NCBI RefSeq assembly: GCF_009870125.1
Contig: NC_046679.1
Span: 20,212,001-20,276,000, forward strand
DNA from: Drosophila pseudoobscura
Taxonomy: Eukaryota > Arthropoda > Insecta > Diptera > Drosophilidae
Direction of reading: 5' to 3'
DNA length: 64,000 nt
Shown: positions 48,622 through 63,244 of the stretch, one piece after another
How positions within the stretch are numbered: position 1 is the first letter of the stretch
Layout: each line of letters begins with the position of its first letter
Program-made: the position numbers and the translations under genes
The notes under the pieces: generated by a model
What the model was told of the DNA's origin: nothing
What the model saw: only the letters and a program-made list of their open reading frames with translations
Database searches by the model: none

Positions 48622-50860
48622 TTGTTGTTTATATTTATTTTGATTGAATAACGAGACAGTTCGGACAGATATCAAAGGTGGAAAATCGAGGGGTATGCCT
48701 CTCTATAGATGGAAGTGGGTGTGGTGCGACAGTCATGTATTCTAAGCGATCAACTGTACATTTATTATAGCCAATACTCTTCGAATACTGGGGGTATATC
48801 GTGCCAGTGTAGATGTATGAAACATACAGTGGAAACGAACTTTTCACTTTATAGACTATATATAATTTCCACTTTTTTCAACAAAAACTTAATTTGTGGA
48901 AGGCACAATTTCAAAAAAAGCCGGCTATTTGTTGGTAGATTTGTATATAAGGTTATTGTCCACCTATTTACCGATTGTTACCGAAGAGTAAGGGCAAAGA
49001 CTATACCATACCTGGAAGGGTCTCGAGTCTCGATCTACGTTATGCCTCGCCAAAGACTGTGTATTAGTTGCTATAACACGTTTGAATACCAATAGGTAGG
49101 CATCCTGACGTGGTAAGAGACTAAGAATAGCCTAAAGGAGAACTAAAACCCCGCGCAGGACATCATGAAAAGTCCCTCGCCATAGAACAGCTTTTATAGT
49201 CTGTATGGTCGCTTATCGACTATATAGTATAACCTTTATTAAGAGTAACTAGTGCCTTGTTTTCTTGCATTATCTTGGAAGTAGGGTATCCACTAGTCGG
49301 CAGCCCCCGCTCTTAAATTCCAAGTTATTTCTGTTCCCTCTTATTTTTGCTCGCTTACATTTATTGTGTGCAAATTGCAGTCAGATTAGGGGTGGGGCTC
49401 AGCTTATCTACAAATCTCTTGAGCAAATCATATGCATACATATATGGAAATGAAAATAGAATAGATCTTTGGAGCCGAGCCCTAATAATGCCCTTCTCTG
49501 GGGCAAACAAAAAACAAAATAGTGGGTGTCCTCAATGTGTCATTGCGGACATTTAACAGAACATCAGAGAATGCGCCTGTGCCTCTGCCCAGTGCCCATA
49601 AATAAGAAGACCCCTAGCTTTTGACCTCCTCAACAGGGCAGTTCTCTCCCTCCTCGCTGGTCTATGTTTCTCTCCCCCTGGAGCCGGAACCATTTGTAAT
49701 TTTTTGCCTGGACAACAACTACAAACAAATTTTAGTCCACTTCTGTTTTATGGCAAATTAATGGAGCGACATGTTGGCCATGTTCGCAATGGAGGAACTT
49801 CACTGCCATGCACTCGGTCCCGGGGCCAGAGCCTAGCAGGTGGCCCTGTCCATTCCCCCACGCGCCAGCAGCTTCCTTTCCATCTTTTCCGCACAGGACT
49901 TTGACCACCACTGCTCTTCCTTATCATCCTTCGTTTCACATATGCCGAATGGACATGCTTTTCTATGCCCTACTAGAGGAAGTTCTCATTTAGATGAGAT
50001 GTGATAAATGCAACTCTGAATCGATTATTTTTATAGGATCCTGACGAGCATAAACAGTGGAGGCCATATGAACCTGATCTTCTTTTTCTAACATATTTAT
50101 TCTATGATTGTGAAGAGTAACTAGATCATTATTTGTATATCTTCCACCTCCTGCTTTAACTACTCCCAAATGGATCTACCGATGAACATTTTTTTCGTAT
50201 ATTTATTAGGAAATGGGAGGAATATTGCCAGAAACCTGCAAAATAGTAGAGCAGAATTCGCAGACGAACGAATTCAACAAGATAAGGAAAATGTGCGTGT
50301 GAGCATGTCGCAATGGCGTGATTCTTTGATTAAAGGATACTGTTGATGGTTTTCTACCCTTAAAAGGGTATAAACAATTCGTTGTATATGTTTTTTTCGT
50401 ATACATACAATTTTTTCCGCTACTGCGCTTCTGTTGTTGTTGTTGTTGTTGTTGTTTCTTCTGTCACTGATGTCGATTTTGTGCCCTGAATGTGTGCTGG
50501 AGAGTGTTGTTCTTTCCTTTGGCTCCCTCCCCCGTTGGCCAGGGCTGGGCTAACATATTGGACATTTATTATTTTTCCGTGAGTGTTTTTGCTCGTCGAG
50601 TAAATTATGGTGTGGCAGTGGGGGCCATAACCCTTACTCTCTCCCTCTCTCTCTCCATTTACAGCCTTACAAATTGGTTCTTCCAGTGCGGGGAGCCGTG
50701 TGGTGTCAGAGTGCCGTTAAATGCTCTGATTAGATCCGTATTGATAGGCCCTGTTACACGCGACTCTCAGAGCATCGAAACACAGAGATGATCTAGTAGG
50801 GCAGGGGGGGCTGTGGGGTTTCCAGAGGTCATTGCAGGCGTGTTAAATTAATAATTGCAT
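48622..50860. other. Gene-free DNA downstream of the Sodh promoter
   Basis: No supported coding sequence on either strand. It contains a GTT trinucleotide tract at about 50433-50456 and C/T-rich tracts near 50640. Scattered ATAAA and ATTA words fit regulatory or intronic DNA, but nothing specific can be claimed. Confidence 0.4.
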
Positions 50861-51140
50861 AAATTTTACATGTGCTGTTGCATGAGTTATGCATGGAGCC
50901 GGGCCCGGCCGGCATAAATCGCGAATAATGTGCACACTGGCCGTGCGAATATTTATGGCCGTGACTGTAAATCATCAAACCATAAACGCACTCTGGCAAC
51001 GCCAACACCAAACGGTCATCCAATGGACCAGCCACCGTCGAACCTTCCACAAACCCTCTTTGAGGGGCGGCCGGCACCACACTTTCCACTCGATTTTGAT
51101 GCCCCCAAGATACCCTGTACATCAAACTATGTTATCTGGC
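50861..51140. promoter_or_regulatory. Enhancer-like block with posterior-homeodomain-type sites
   Basis: Dense homeodomain-like words: GCATAAAT, GGCATAAATCG, ATTTATGGCC, ACCATAAACG, GTAAATCA, all compatible with Caudal/Abd-B type binding, and a perfect GCCGGGCCCGGC palindrome at 50898-50909. The complexity is high and unlike the surrounding simple sequence. Function is inferred from word content only. Confidence 0.35.
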
Positions 51141-52080
51141 AGCCAAGCAGATTAATAATAATTTATTTATAATATTTATTTCACTGGCAAAACCCTGACA
51201 AATGATGTAGAATTTATGAAGAATATTCATCATTTGATATCAATTTGATTAAGGGGTATGCCACGCGTCGAATCGTTTGATTGGTGTGGCAGTTTTATCC
51301 GCTTCGCTTCGTCCGATTCCGTTTGCAATTTCAAACTTTTTCGAAAAACTCCATCCATGAGTTATGCGCGAATTTAATGAAGTTGCATATAATTGTTGAA
51401 ATACGACGACTGTGCGTGTTTTTTTTTTCCTGACTATTTATTTAATTTTTAAATGTGAAGTTCAATTAAAATATTTATAAATGCAATTAAGGGCATTATT
51501 GTTAGCCTCTTAAAAAATTCCTAAATTCCCAAAAGAAACCTCCCACCGGGGAAATCCTTGCTGAATCCCTCTTTGGTTTTTGGCTAAAATCAACAAGACT
51601 TGAGGACCCCCCCCGGAGGCCAGCCAGAGGAGACCTCCATGGAGACTGGGTGGGAAAAAACTATTGGCGTCATCGTGTTGTCGTTGCCGTTGCCGTCGGA
51701 GGCATTCATCTTCCTCGCGCCGGAAGCGACAGTGGAAAAGCCAGAGAGACTGCTAGACTGCAGGATCAGGGGTGCCAGGATGTTTTTCTCTCCTTGAAAT
51801 TTAAATAAAAAATGAATTTCTCATTTCGTTGCAGTTTTCAGAGCGACGCTTGTTTGCAGATTGAATGGAGTGCTTCCGACATCCGGTTTTGCTCCCCGGG
51901 TTCAAATGCCAGCGTTGCACTTTCGTCTTGAGAATTGCAATTCCGTTGCTGCAGCAAAAAAAGTTGGACTTCTGCTACTGCTGGTGGAGGGTCCTTCTAC
52001 TGCTCCTTCTTCGTGTGGGGCAACTGCTCCTCCTTCATCCTTCGGATTATGCTGTTTCTTCCTTCAGATATTCCCCCCAC

Positions 52081-52242
52081 TGCTGCTCCTTCCTTCGGAG
52101 ACCCTCCTCCTGCTGCTCCTTCCTTCGGAGACCCTCCTCCTGCTGCTCCTTCCTTCGGAGACCCTCCTCCTGCTGCTCCTTCCTTCGGAGACCCTCCTCC
52201 TGCTGCTCCTTCCTTCGGAGACCCTCCTCCTGCTGCTCCTTC
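52081..52242 (+). repeat. Perfect 30-bp minisatellite (5.4 units)
   Basis: Five identical 30-bp units at 52081-52230, then 12 bases of a sixth. The unit begins TGCTGCTCCTTCC. Since 30 is a multiple of three and the unit has no stop in the forward frames, it produces three overlapping open frames (up to 242 codons) that are not evidence of a gene. Confidence 0.95.
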
Positions 52243-54556
52243 AGCCTGCCTCTGGCTTACTTTGACTCACATGTGACCCAGGGCCAAGTTTTGGCCCCTT
52301 GTTCTTCAACATTTTTTTTTTGTGTGTGTTTGCAGTTTTTGGAGCGAAGTAGCGAGGGATCCTGGGGCGCACAGGATGCATCCGAGATGAGCGCCGAACG
52401 ATACACACAAAAGCCCGCAGAATTCGTCGTCATCGTCGTCGTCGTCGGCGTCGCCTTGAAGGCTCTGACCGAACCGCAGACACTTTGTCTGTCTCCCGGC
52501 CATAAATCTAAAGTCCGCGTCCTGTCCCAGGACCAGTACCAGTACCAGTCCTGCGTCCTGCGTCCTGCAGCATCCAGAGTGTGGAGGATATAGAAAATGA
52601 AATAATTTCTGAAAACATCAAAGTGTTGCGAGTTTACAGCACACACACACCCAGCACGGCACCAGCTGAGAGTAATGACTATGCCCCCAACCCCACAGCG
52701 CTCTGCCCACGGCCCGCCCTGCCTTCTATCTCCTGTTTTTCTTTTTTTTTTGGGAGGGGCAGAGGAGAAGCATCCATCACCATCTGGCGACCATTTAAGA
52801 ATTAAAGCTGAAGAGGAAGTTTATTAGCAAACGGAACGGAAACGTATTTACTGATCGCATATCTCGCCTTTGGGTCTCCGGTTGTCCGGTCCTCCGGTAC
52901 GGTGTGTCCACGTTCACGTCCACGTCCTTTCTCCTGGTCAACAACAGGACACCGTCCACACTGCTTCACACTCCTCTTCCTTTCGGTGTGTGTGGCAGCT
53001 GGCGCCCGGTCATGGCGCAGGATGCGCCAACCCAAGGATGGCAATGGCATTCGCCTCTTAATTTATGGCATCGAACTTTTATTGGGCAAATTTCTGTTCA
53101 TTTCCATGCGTGTATTAAGACTAATGGCCGAAAACTGCCGGAAGTTCTTCATTCACAAAAGACACAGACAATAATCTTTGGACGTACTCGCCGGACGAGT
53201 ACTACTTATAGGGAAAACAAGTGCTAGAAATAGGGGGAACAGATCGCAGGTCTTTCCTGATGACTCGGACAAAGGAAAAGCTTGGATATTACTTTTTCGG
53301 GGACATGGTTTTTGCCATTTATGTGGGTCTAGAGAAAGAGTATAGCCCTTCTGGATCCCCTCATCTATATATTTAGGCACTCCACAATCATCTTAACCGA
53401 AGTAAACATTCACAGTTCTTATATATCTCTGAGATATTTCTCTTTTTAGGGATTATAATAATATTGGCATACGCTTGCGAAGACATTCTTCAGCAGGAGT
53501 ATTGCTTTTGAACTAAATAAAAAAAATGTATTATAAGCCTGGTTATGTAGATCATATCCTTATTCTAAGAATTTCCATTGTACCCTTAAAAACTAAAAAA
53601 AAATTAAAAATCACGATTTGGTGACTTTGCACACTTTTATAATTTTCACTTGATGTCCACAGCGCCAATAGCCAAACTATTAATGATCTTAAACAGATAA
53701 ATATATGGCCTTTCAAATAATTTTTGATTCGTTTCGATACCATGGCTATACCTGAAGATATATCAAGTCAAAGTTGAAGTTTTCTACCATTTTGTACACT
53801 CTTTCAAGTCAAGTACTGAAAAAAACGTGTAATATGGCAAGGATCTCTTTTAAGATATTTTTTCGTTGAGTGGTGAATTTTTAAATATAAGAAAAGGTTT
53901 TTTAGGATTTTTCTGATATCAAAGGAAGTAATTTGAATTTTTCAAAATTTAATTAGGGAATTTAATTTATGGAACAGTCTCCACCAAATTCCCATATCTA
54001 TAGATTGTTCCAAACCTAAGGATAATGGCTTGCCTAAAGCTCTAAGTACAGTTCTGTTGTTCATATTTCTAGCCATCTATTCCACCATTTATAAGATATT
54101 TATTCCGTTTACCAGAAGTCTCAAAAACCCGTCCAACCGTCCTTCAGTTGTCGACGACTCATGCCGACATCTGCTCGTTAATTCACACATTGGCGGATAT
54201 AAATTATACATACTCGTAGTCGTACTACTTGGCATTATGTCCCATAGAGGGGGGCGCCCACTAAATTAAAAATGATATAGAGAGCCGAGGGCAATTTTCA
54301 CAGTCATCGCCATCGTTGCTGGGTCGTTGTTGCCTCTGCCATTGTCTGGGGAGGAACTTGCCTAATTAATTTCCATTACAACGTGCCTGGAGTTGCAGAT
54401 ATATTTTTCACAAGGTTCCACAGCAAACGAGAGACACGGAAGAAATATTTAAAATTGTGCCCCTCCCGACGATTAAATTAAGTGACGCATTAACAATTGG
54501 CGGGGAAGTAAAAACTAAATCATTTTGACGCCATTCTACAGAAAGAGAAATCAGAG

Positions 54557-54590
54557 ATGGGGCAGGGCCAGGGGCAGGGGCAGGGGCAAA
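54557..54590 (+). repeat. GGGGCA-type G-rich tract
   Basis: Five G3-4 runs separated by CA or CCA, sufficient for a G-quadruplex on the plus strand. Confidence 0.7.
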
Positions 54591-55959
54591 TCCCCTGGAC
54601 ATGGACGCCTTCCGTGGGCTTTTCGTGCAATTTGTCAAGGCTGGAATTGGCCTGGCAACCCTGAAGGGTTGCAACCCAACAGCTAAGCATCTTCTTTTTG
54701 GCTTTCAAAGAAATTGCCTCATTTGCATTTTGGGAAATTTAAATTAATGCAAAACCGCTGAAAAGGCCAAAAAACCGAATGTTGGGTAAACTTTTTGGAC
54801 CACTCCATCCGCATACCCCGGTTTTCTTTTTTTTTGTGTGTTGTTGGGGAGGCAGGGCAACCCTGGCTGATCATAAATATTCGCTGGGGCTCGTTAGAGC
54901 CTCTGCGAGAACGAATGAAACGCGACTTCCTTACCAACTACGCAACGGAAAATCAAGTGGGGAAAATTCTCGACTCTACTCTGCTGAGGGGAGCAGCTGC
55001 CGCGATGGAAAATATGTGTGCCTGTGTGTGTGTGTATGGCCACACACCACCCAAAAAACCCCCAACCATCTCAAGCAGCAGCTACTTTTGCCGCAGTTTC
55101 TTATATTCCGTATTCCCAGGAGCCACAGAGGCAACAACATTAGGAGGAGGGCGGGTACACAGAACAGAACAGAACAGAGCAGAGAACATCTTACTCGCCT
55201 TTTTAAAATGTCCAATAAAAATTGCCGACACATTTCGCCCATATTTCTTCGGAATCCCATATAAATCACGCGCTGTAATCCCTCATGCTATCGCCGCGTC
55301 GTCTTTGCCTCTTGCCGCCGCCGCCGCCACCACCGCCACACTGCCACCTCTACCACTCTGCTCTGTGTGTGCCCCAAGACGCTGTGTGGACGCTCGTTGG
55401 ATGCCCAGGGAGTGCCCTTCTCGCGCTGCCTGCCTTCTGAGTTTGGCAGTTTGGCAATAAGAAAGTTTTTCTTTTTCCCCCCTCGTTTTGTGGTGTGGTT
55501 ACTCCACAGAGAGTGGGAGAGAGGCGGAGAGAGTCCTGGCTGTGGCTCTGGCCTTTCCTTTTATTTGGTCCAACCAAAAAAGGGGGCTTGGAGCCAGCCT
55601 CCTCCCCCCCCTGAATGGAGTGCGTGTTTTGCTAGCTCGCGCTCTCAGGCCTCATTATTGGGCGCTGGCGATTATTTGAAATTGCAAAAGTTTCATTCAT
55701 TCTGCAGGCAGGGGGAGGGGAGTCTGAGTGGCATCCAGGGCATACGTAAATGGAAAATATATGGCTTTGGGGCAGATAAATCAATATGCTACAGCGGCAA
55801 ACATGTCCGGAATTCACAATTCAAATGAGCAGCTTAGTTAGGACGAAAACCCCAATCCCTGCCCCAAAACACCCATAAAAAAGAGAGGTGTGGTGTGTTG
55901 TAGGAGTGTAAATATAAATAGTTAGTTGGGGAAATGCTTAAGAGATTGTTGAGGTGATT

Positions 55960-56480
55960 TTTTTAGAGTGTTTATTATATTTCTAATTATTTTTTATATC
56001 TTTTTTTGATTTTTGTATAATTCTTAACCTTTAAAGAAGAATTTAGGTTGCGGTTTTATTTAATATTATAATATTAATATAATTTATTATAATAATATTA
56101 ATATTATCATAATATTATAATACTAATATTTAATACTTTTCTGGGAATATTTTCTCTTTATTATCATTCATTTTCATATATTTTTTAAACATTAAATATA
56201 TACATAAATATAGTTCAAAATTTTATTTGATTTCTATAGTTATTTTCCCTTGATTCTCATTACTTTTCGTTTATTTTTAAACCTAACAACTTTTATTTAA
56301 AAAGCTCTATAATGTTGTTTATTAATAGATTTCTTAATAGATCTTTCGTTGATTTATATTTGAATTACAAATATTTTAAATTAATCCTAAAACTTCTGCA
56401 TTTCTGTAAATTTTACATATTTTTTTGGATTTAGAAATTTTCTTCAAACTTTGTCAAATGAAATCTTAAGACCTCTGTCG
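55960..56480. other. Very AT-rich block
   Basis: About 500 bp with very low GC. At 56058-56135, AATATTATAATATT-type words form a self-complementary stretch able to fold. No gene is visible. Confidence 0.7.
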
Positions 56481-59400
56481 AAAGACCAGCCTAAGCAAGT
56501 CCTTTAGCAATGAAAAACATGCCCCATAAATCGTTATAATAATTTCTTCTGCCTCCTAAAAATCTCCCCACCTGAATGTATCTATATCTTCACATTTGCC
56601 CTGCCTTAATCTCCCTCATCCCGACAAGCCCCTTAATTAAAATTTTCATTCAACTAAATTTTAATTAAAAATGTGTGAAAATTGAAAAGATCTTGTAGTC
56701 TGTGCTGCTGCTTCTGCTGCTTATAATTATATTAGCCAGAGGGCAATGCATCATTCTAAAGAGAAGGAAGGAGAATGGAGTGTTGCAGCAGCAGCAGCAT
56801 CATGTTCTTAATGTGGCACTCGCATGTGGCACCCGCATTGGCTCCTCCCAATCTTTGCAGCCAAAATAAATGTACGAAAACACGCGAGAATAATACGCGC
56901 ATATTGTCCAAATTTGTTCTCTATAAATTTTGTAAGCCAAAAAAGAACACCGTAACCGAAATGAAAAGTGAACAAAATGAAATTTCGTGTTGTTTGCCGG
57001 AGGAGCAGCGATGCGATGCGGTGCGACCCTAAGGCTCAGGTCGGGGTCACCACTTGGGTTGGTTTTTGTGTTGGATTTCGTTTGGGTTCATTCATTTCGT
57101 TTGTTGGTGGATTCATTTGTGTGGGTGGTGTCTGCGGATGGCTGGGATGTGGCTCGATGCTGGATGCTGTGCCGAAAGGCAAAAGAACTATGTTTTGGGC
57201 GAGAGAGCAGCGAGAGATAAAGCAATAAATTCTGTCAGAAATTTAATTTGATAATAAATCTTTGCTTCTAGCGCTACGGAATTTATTTCACTCGCACAAA
57301 CACACACTCCACACACATTCAGACATTCACTTTCAGTTCTATATAGAAATTCGTGCACATAATAAAACAAAAAGCAACAACAGCGACAACAATAAAGGGA
57401 AAGAAAAGGAGCCGCCTGGCCCGAAAGGAGCAACAAAAAAAAAACGTGCGTGCATGCCAAGGATGAATGAGGATATACCCGAACATGACACTTATGGATG
57501 TTCCACCACACATCCACACACACGCACACACACACACAGGCCGCACACTCGATGCCACATCCCTTTTGTAGGACGCACCTTTCTGCCACTCTCTGTGTTT
57601 TTTGGGTGTGCGTGTGTGTGGATGCCACAAAATGGTTTCTAATCCGACAATTTCCCCCATTTGGGCTCCTTATCACTGGGTGGGCATTGAAGCCCTGAAG
57701 CCGTTGATAACTTTAAAGTGGATATAAAAAGGTGAATATTTCTATGGCGATAGATTATAGATTGTCTTCAAAATATATTACAAACTGAAGGAACATTCGT
57801 GGGTCAGACAGGACCTGGCTAGACGCAGTACCTCTCTACTCTCTGGAAGGGTGGACAAAAACCAAAATAAATGGGAAGATGAGTAAAAGCCATATCCATA
57901 CAAGCCCAATAGTACACGATTATTGTAGAGTGGCTTTTGTAAGTGGTTCCAGACTCTCTTCAAAAGGTATAAAAAGGGCACAAGAGGGATTAACAAGGAG
58001 ACTCTCAGCTTGTCTCCTCTCATTACTCATTATTATTATACTCGTATTGTCTTTGGTTTGGGTGAATATTGTTATGGGAATGAAGCATACTTTTGGGTGG
58101 ATTTTTGAAGGGGAAAATTTCGATCGTTCAAGGGCTATTTGCCATGGAAATTCTTCTAGAATTAGGTTCCCTAAGCTTCTGAAATTTAAGGAAATCTATT
58201 GTATTTAGGCTCAAAGTTGGTTTACCTAGAACTTCATTAGGAATTCTAGACAGAAACATCATGATAATAGCAGTTACAGATATGAAATACTTTTAAGAAC
58301 CATAGATACATATATGATTCTTAAAAGTACTTCATTTCCGTGAAGATCATTCAGTAATCCATTGTTCTATATATCTAAATATTTGTCTATATATCTGTTT
58401 AACTATTTATCTGTGTATTCATCTATCTATCTACCTATCCATCTAGCTATCCATCTATCAGTCTCTCCGAAGGTCTCAGCCTTCTGCTAATTAATGCAAA
58501 ACTTCTTCTATTTCTTAATAGAACTCTCTTACATCTCCGCATTCAATGCCGAACCACTTCTCACTCTGCCGATGTATAGTCCTCAAATAAGTACCAAAAT
58601 TATTGTAAAATCTTAACCAAATTTGGCAGCTATTTTCCTTCCCCGAATATCCTCCAAATAAATACAAAAATTATTCCAAAATCTTCACCAAGTTATGAAA
58701 TTTTTCCTCCCCGAAAATCCTCCACTTTCCATCTCTACATATTCCAAAAATCAAACCATAAAAGATTAGTATTTCCTTTTGTGATCACTCCATTTTCTTT
58801 GTCCAACAATTTCACATGGTCTCTGTTTAGACCAAGGCCATCAACATAGAACAATCTGGCCATAATTGGCAGGTGAAAATGATGGTGAAAATCAATGACC
58901 TTGGGCCCTAAGCCATTTCCTTTTTGAGGGCCATTACTCATTGGCATTTGCTATTATCATTGTTTTGTGCCGGAGACATTACGCGTTATTGGGTCACTTT
59001 TCCTTTCGTTTTCCGCACTTTTTGTCGGTTACGCACAGGTAGACATGGGATTAATGGTTAGGAAGGGAAGCGAAGGGAGATTCATTTGGGTCTGAGGTCA
59101 TGCTGAAAATATGCATTACAAGTCCCAAAAGAGAAAGAGATATGGAGGCAGATACAGCAGAGTCGAGTGTCCCAGAAGACCGATGGCGATGCCAAGAGAA
59201 AAGAAGAAATTTTCGATAAGATTTCGCCAAGATGCTGCCAACTAAAATGTCATAAATCTTGGCGCTAAGGATTGCCAAGGAAGAGGAGAAGGAGGGGGAC
59301 CAGCAGCGAAGAAGATGCCAAAAAAAAAAACCAAAAGAGTTGTCGAGGTCCAAAAATACACTTGACATATCGCGCTGTCTCTATCTGTCTTGTGTCTCTC

Positions 59401-60946
59401 TCTCTCTCTGTTTCTGTTGGTCTGAAAAGTGCACTGATTTATTTTGCCGGTTTTGCAGTTGAATTTTTGATGCAGGCACCAGAAGAAGACACCAAAACAA
59501 GATAAATGACGGCCTGGCGACTCTTGGCCATGCGGTGATTTTTTCGTCGTTAGAAAATAGCAAAAAAACAAAAAAGAAGAAAAGTCGACAAGGAAAAACT
59601 AGACTTTAGACAAAAACACATATTCTCTCTGAGAAGACCTACATTTTCCCCACTCTTCGAAAGGTAATATATCCCTTCAAACCTCCTCCCTTGCCGAATC
59701 TCTTTGAAAGGTAACATATCCCTCTCTCTCTCTCTTTGAATCTACCCCCCAGAAACACGCAGGCCAATGTTGAACCCTTAATTCCCATCATAGATCAACC
59801 ATTTTGGGTCGTAAATTACACACTCAAATCTCTAATTTGTTTTGCCCCGAAATGGTAAAAAGGTGGAAGAAAAAGGTTTACCAAAAAAAAAAAAAAAACA
59901 GCAGACAGCCAGGAGATTAGGGCACTCCACCATACCGATTCGATTGTCGTTTAACATCTGTTGAACACACAGAGCCAAAGATACAGATACAGATACAGAT
60001 ACAATCCATTGGCTGGCTCAAAGCACACCGCATGCAAATGCACGAGTCAATCGTATCGCCATGCCAGACACGACAGATCCAGCGAATTAAAAGACAATAT
60101 CATCAATTATATTATAACCAAAGGAACAATACCCGAACGCCCCAAGGCCTCCTCCGCCACTCTCCTCCCTTTGGCTGTGCGGATTCCTTGTTGGCCTGCA
60201 GCAGAATTTCATTCCATTGATCATTGAATGAAGCCAAAATAAATGCAAATACTTTGCATTGCATTGAAGAATCGTGTCTGGCATGGTAAGAGACTTACTT
60301 ACGAGTACGTCGTACCGCGTAAGACGGGTTGCATAAATAACCCGAACCCAAAGCGGACATTGGTTGGGTCTGGGGTCTGAGCCGCCGCGAGGATCGTGAG
60401 TTATGGCTTGTCACCTGTCTGTCGCAGCTGTCAAATTGAAAGTGGATTGAACCGATGAGCGTTGGATATACAACTGGTTGGAGCAGTAAGTAATCGCAGC
60501 AAAAAGAGGTGTAATCGTCATCGATTGCCGATAAGAATATCAATTAATGTCGCACCCGCCCAGCGATCAATCGAACGGGGGGAGACCAACTGAAAATGTG
60601 GCTGTAAGAAGTACTTACAGGGCCAAGCAGTATTTGTTGTTGTAAATCAATCAGTTCGACTTTAGGATACCTTTTGGTTTTGGGATATTTGATATTTTTT
60701 GGTGTAAAACATCATGGGATTATAATGAATTTTGTTAGAGTGTTAGAGCATTGCATTGTATGTAAGTCTACCAAATTTTAGTTCTATATTCCTATAAATA
60801 TGGATCTTACACTCATTTTTTTGGTGGGTCTCGAGCTAAACTTTCAAATAAATTTGATTTTGTTCTTGGGATGCCTTAAGGACCATAAGCCGAAGCTTTT
60901 TGCGTGAGGATTTCAAGCAGTAGCAGAAATAAACGATCGAGGAGTG

Positions 60947-60961
60947 CTGCTGCATGACGCG
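60947..60961 (+). repeat. 15-bp word CTGCTGCATGACGCG, first copy
   Basis: An identical 15-mer recurs at 63245-63259 on the same strand. Confidence 0.6.
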
Positions 60962-63244
60962 TGATATGAAATTCGTCTGAATTTTAGAGTTTCAGAGGGG
61001 AAACCCTGCCAAATCGTTTTGAATGACCCTTCTCACTGCCTTTAAGTTCCATAAACTCCAATAATTTCCCCCTTTTAGGGTACTATACCAACATTTAAGT
61101 TTCAGTTTCAGGATTTTAAATCCGGTTTCTCTTTCGTTTTTGTTTAATGAAAATTAATTGCGCCACCAAAGTCGTGTGTTTGCGATCGCATTTAATTGCA
61201 TTTCTTACACTCGTATGCCCCGAACCTTTCCTTGGAGCTCCCTCTCCCTCTCGCTCTCTCTCTCTCTCTTTACGCATCTCCCCAGCTCTCTGGCTAATTT
61301 ATCATGGACACACACCACACACCAGCTCCAGCTCCAGCTCCAGCATGCGGGACAACAAGAACATGATTAATTTCTGACAAATGTGCGACACAAAAGAGAT
61401 GTGACACACCTTGGAGTGGTGTGGAGGCCACAACAAGATGGCTGGAATGTTGCACACACACACACACACACAAGCGCGTGTGTATAGATCTCTCTGCCCC
61501 GACCCGTTTGTGCCACGATCGCTCTTCCACGAAGCTGTGGCTGTGGCTGCTCGCTGCGTTGAACCTTGCCGGCGGGCATCAGGTTGCAGGTTCCGCAGAG
61601 CACACGCGTCCAAAATGATCGATGTCATGGCCCCAAACAACTGCTTGTACCCGCTCTCGCCCCCCACCCTCCCCGACAGAGGGTCCAGTTTTTATTTCGG
61701 TCTGGACTGTGGAGGTGACCCTCCCAGGTAGAGAGGCAGCATCTGCTCAAGCGCGCTGCCGCCATATATCATTTGGGGGTCGGTCTGCTGCCCGGCTCTC
61801 TTATCAACTAGACAACTTTCGCACTAATTCGTGAGTAATTTTTTATGCTACGCGAGAAGTACATTTCGCACTGCTTGCTTGAACTACTTGAACTGCTTGT
61901 TCATCCAGAGGTTGAACTGGCTGCACTGCTTGGCCCTGGTCTGCAATTATTAGGGTGGACCTTAAACATGATGGCATACCAAAAAAAAGGAGCGACATAA
62001 TTCTTTTGGTAGCCACTAAACGAGACTATAAAGATAAGCACCCGCAAAAAAAGGTCCTGCGAGTAGAGGGGAGAGGTCCTGTGAGGTGAGAGCGCAACAA
62101 GCGGTGCAGAAAAAAAAAGTGTACACTGTGCGGGAAAATTAAGAAGAAAAAAAAGGACAAAAAAGAGGTACAGTGAAAGCTGGAAATGAAGGGAAATAAA
62201 TGGTAGAAGAATGATAGAGATACAGTGGAAGAAGAGATCCTGGAAGGGAGTTTGTAGGAACATTTTTCTATGTTTTAAAGGAACACCAAGGAATATCTAA
62301 TGAAAGGAGAATTTTGTCCAAGAAAAAGTACTGTCCAAAAAGTAGTGTCAGTATTTTTTTTCCCTCCCAAAAAGGTGTCCCAAACCACCATAAGAAGCCT
62401 CCACTGTCGCACCTATATGTATATTTGATGTGGGGCTTTTGTTGTGGGTGGATCCATGAGCAGGCGAATTCCCACTGGGAACCAGCCCAAAAGCCAACCG
62501 TTTTACCGCTTAATTGTACGAACATTTGCTGGCCAGCAATTATTTGATAAGACGACGCCTCACATTCGAGGGCAAACACCATAAATTCACTGGCCGCAAA
62601 ATAAATTAAATGAGAAACTGGCAAATGTTTAGTGTAGTTTACTTTACGTTCTGCCAACAACAAAACAACAACAACAACAGAAATGTTGGATGGTCTTTCC
62701 ACAAAGAAAAAAACAACAAAGAAAATGGAATGAAAACTTTTGTTTGCTCTCTTGGGCTGCACTTTTGCACTGGAAAACAGTAGAAGTCCCAGAGAGATGG
62801 AGAGAGAGAGAGAGGAAGAAAATGCTGAGTTTCTTGAGTTCATAAATTTTCACTGCGGACGGACTCGCACAAAACAATTCAAAAAATGTTGTTGCCTTTC
62901 TCCTCAGAGCTCCAAAAGTGCAGTAAATTAATGAATGTTTTTGGTGTGGCTCCCACAGGGTTCGCACATCCTTGAAAAAGGGTTTGAATGAGCTGGGAAT
63001 TTTCTTGGATATGTTTGGAGTATGAAGGGTATAAAAGGGGGTTTCTTTTGGGGGAATATTTCAAAGGGAATGGCAGAAATCTATTGAGGAAACTTCGGAA
63101 AGAAACATTTGAAATATTAGGCATCTATGAAATACCTTTTTTGAAGATGGGAAATGCTATAGCTTATGTACCTTTGTATCCCTAAGATCCTTGGTTCTTT
63201 TTGTATTAAACAGCGGGAGAAACGGCAGAAGCGACCAAGAGGCA

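Larger units (their letters stand above)
51141..55990. other. Gene-free region with minisatellite and G-rich tract
   Basis: No convincing exon. It holds the 30-bp minisatellite (52081-52242), a GTC-rich tract around 52427-52451, repeated GTCC words near 52500-52565, and a G-rich tract of GGGGCA units at 54557-54590. The 52.6-55.6 kb stretch is moderately GC-rich, with CA and GGAG tracts. Confidence 0.4.

Noticed and set aside
51865-52593. 242-codon plus-strand open frame (and two overlapping frames)
   Set aside because: The openness comes from the 30-bp minisatellite, which has no stops in the forward frames. All three frames are open at once and none resembles a protein family.
57188-57676. 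162-codon minus-strand frame with Cys/Val runs
   Set aside because: Explained by CA/TG microsatellites at 57.3 and 57.5 kb.
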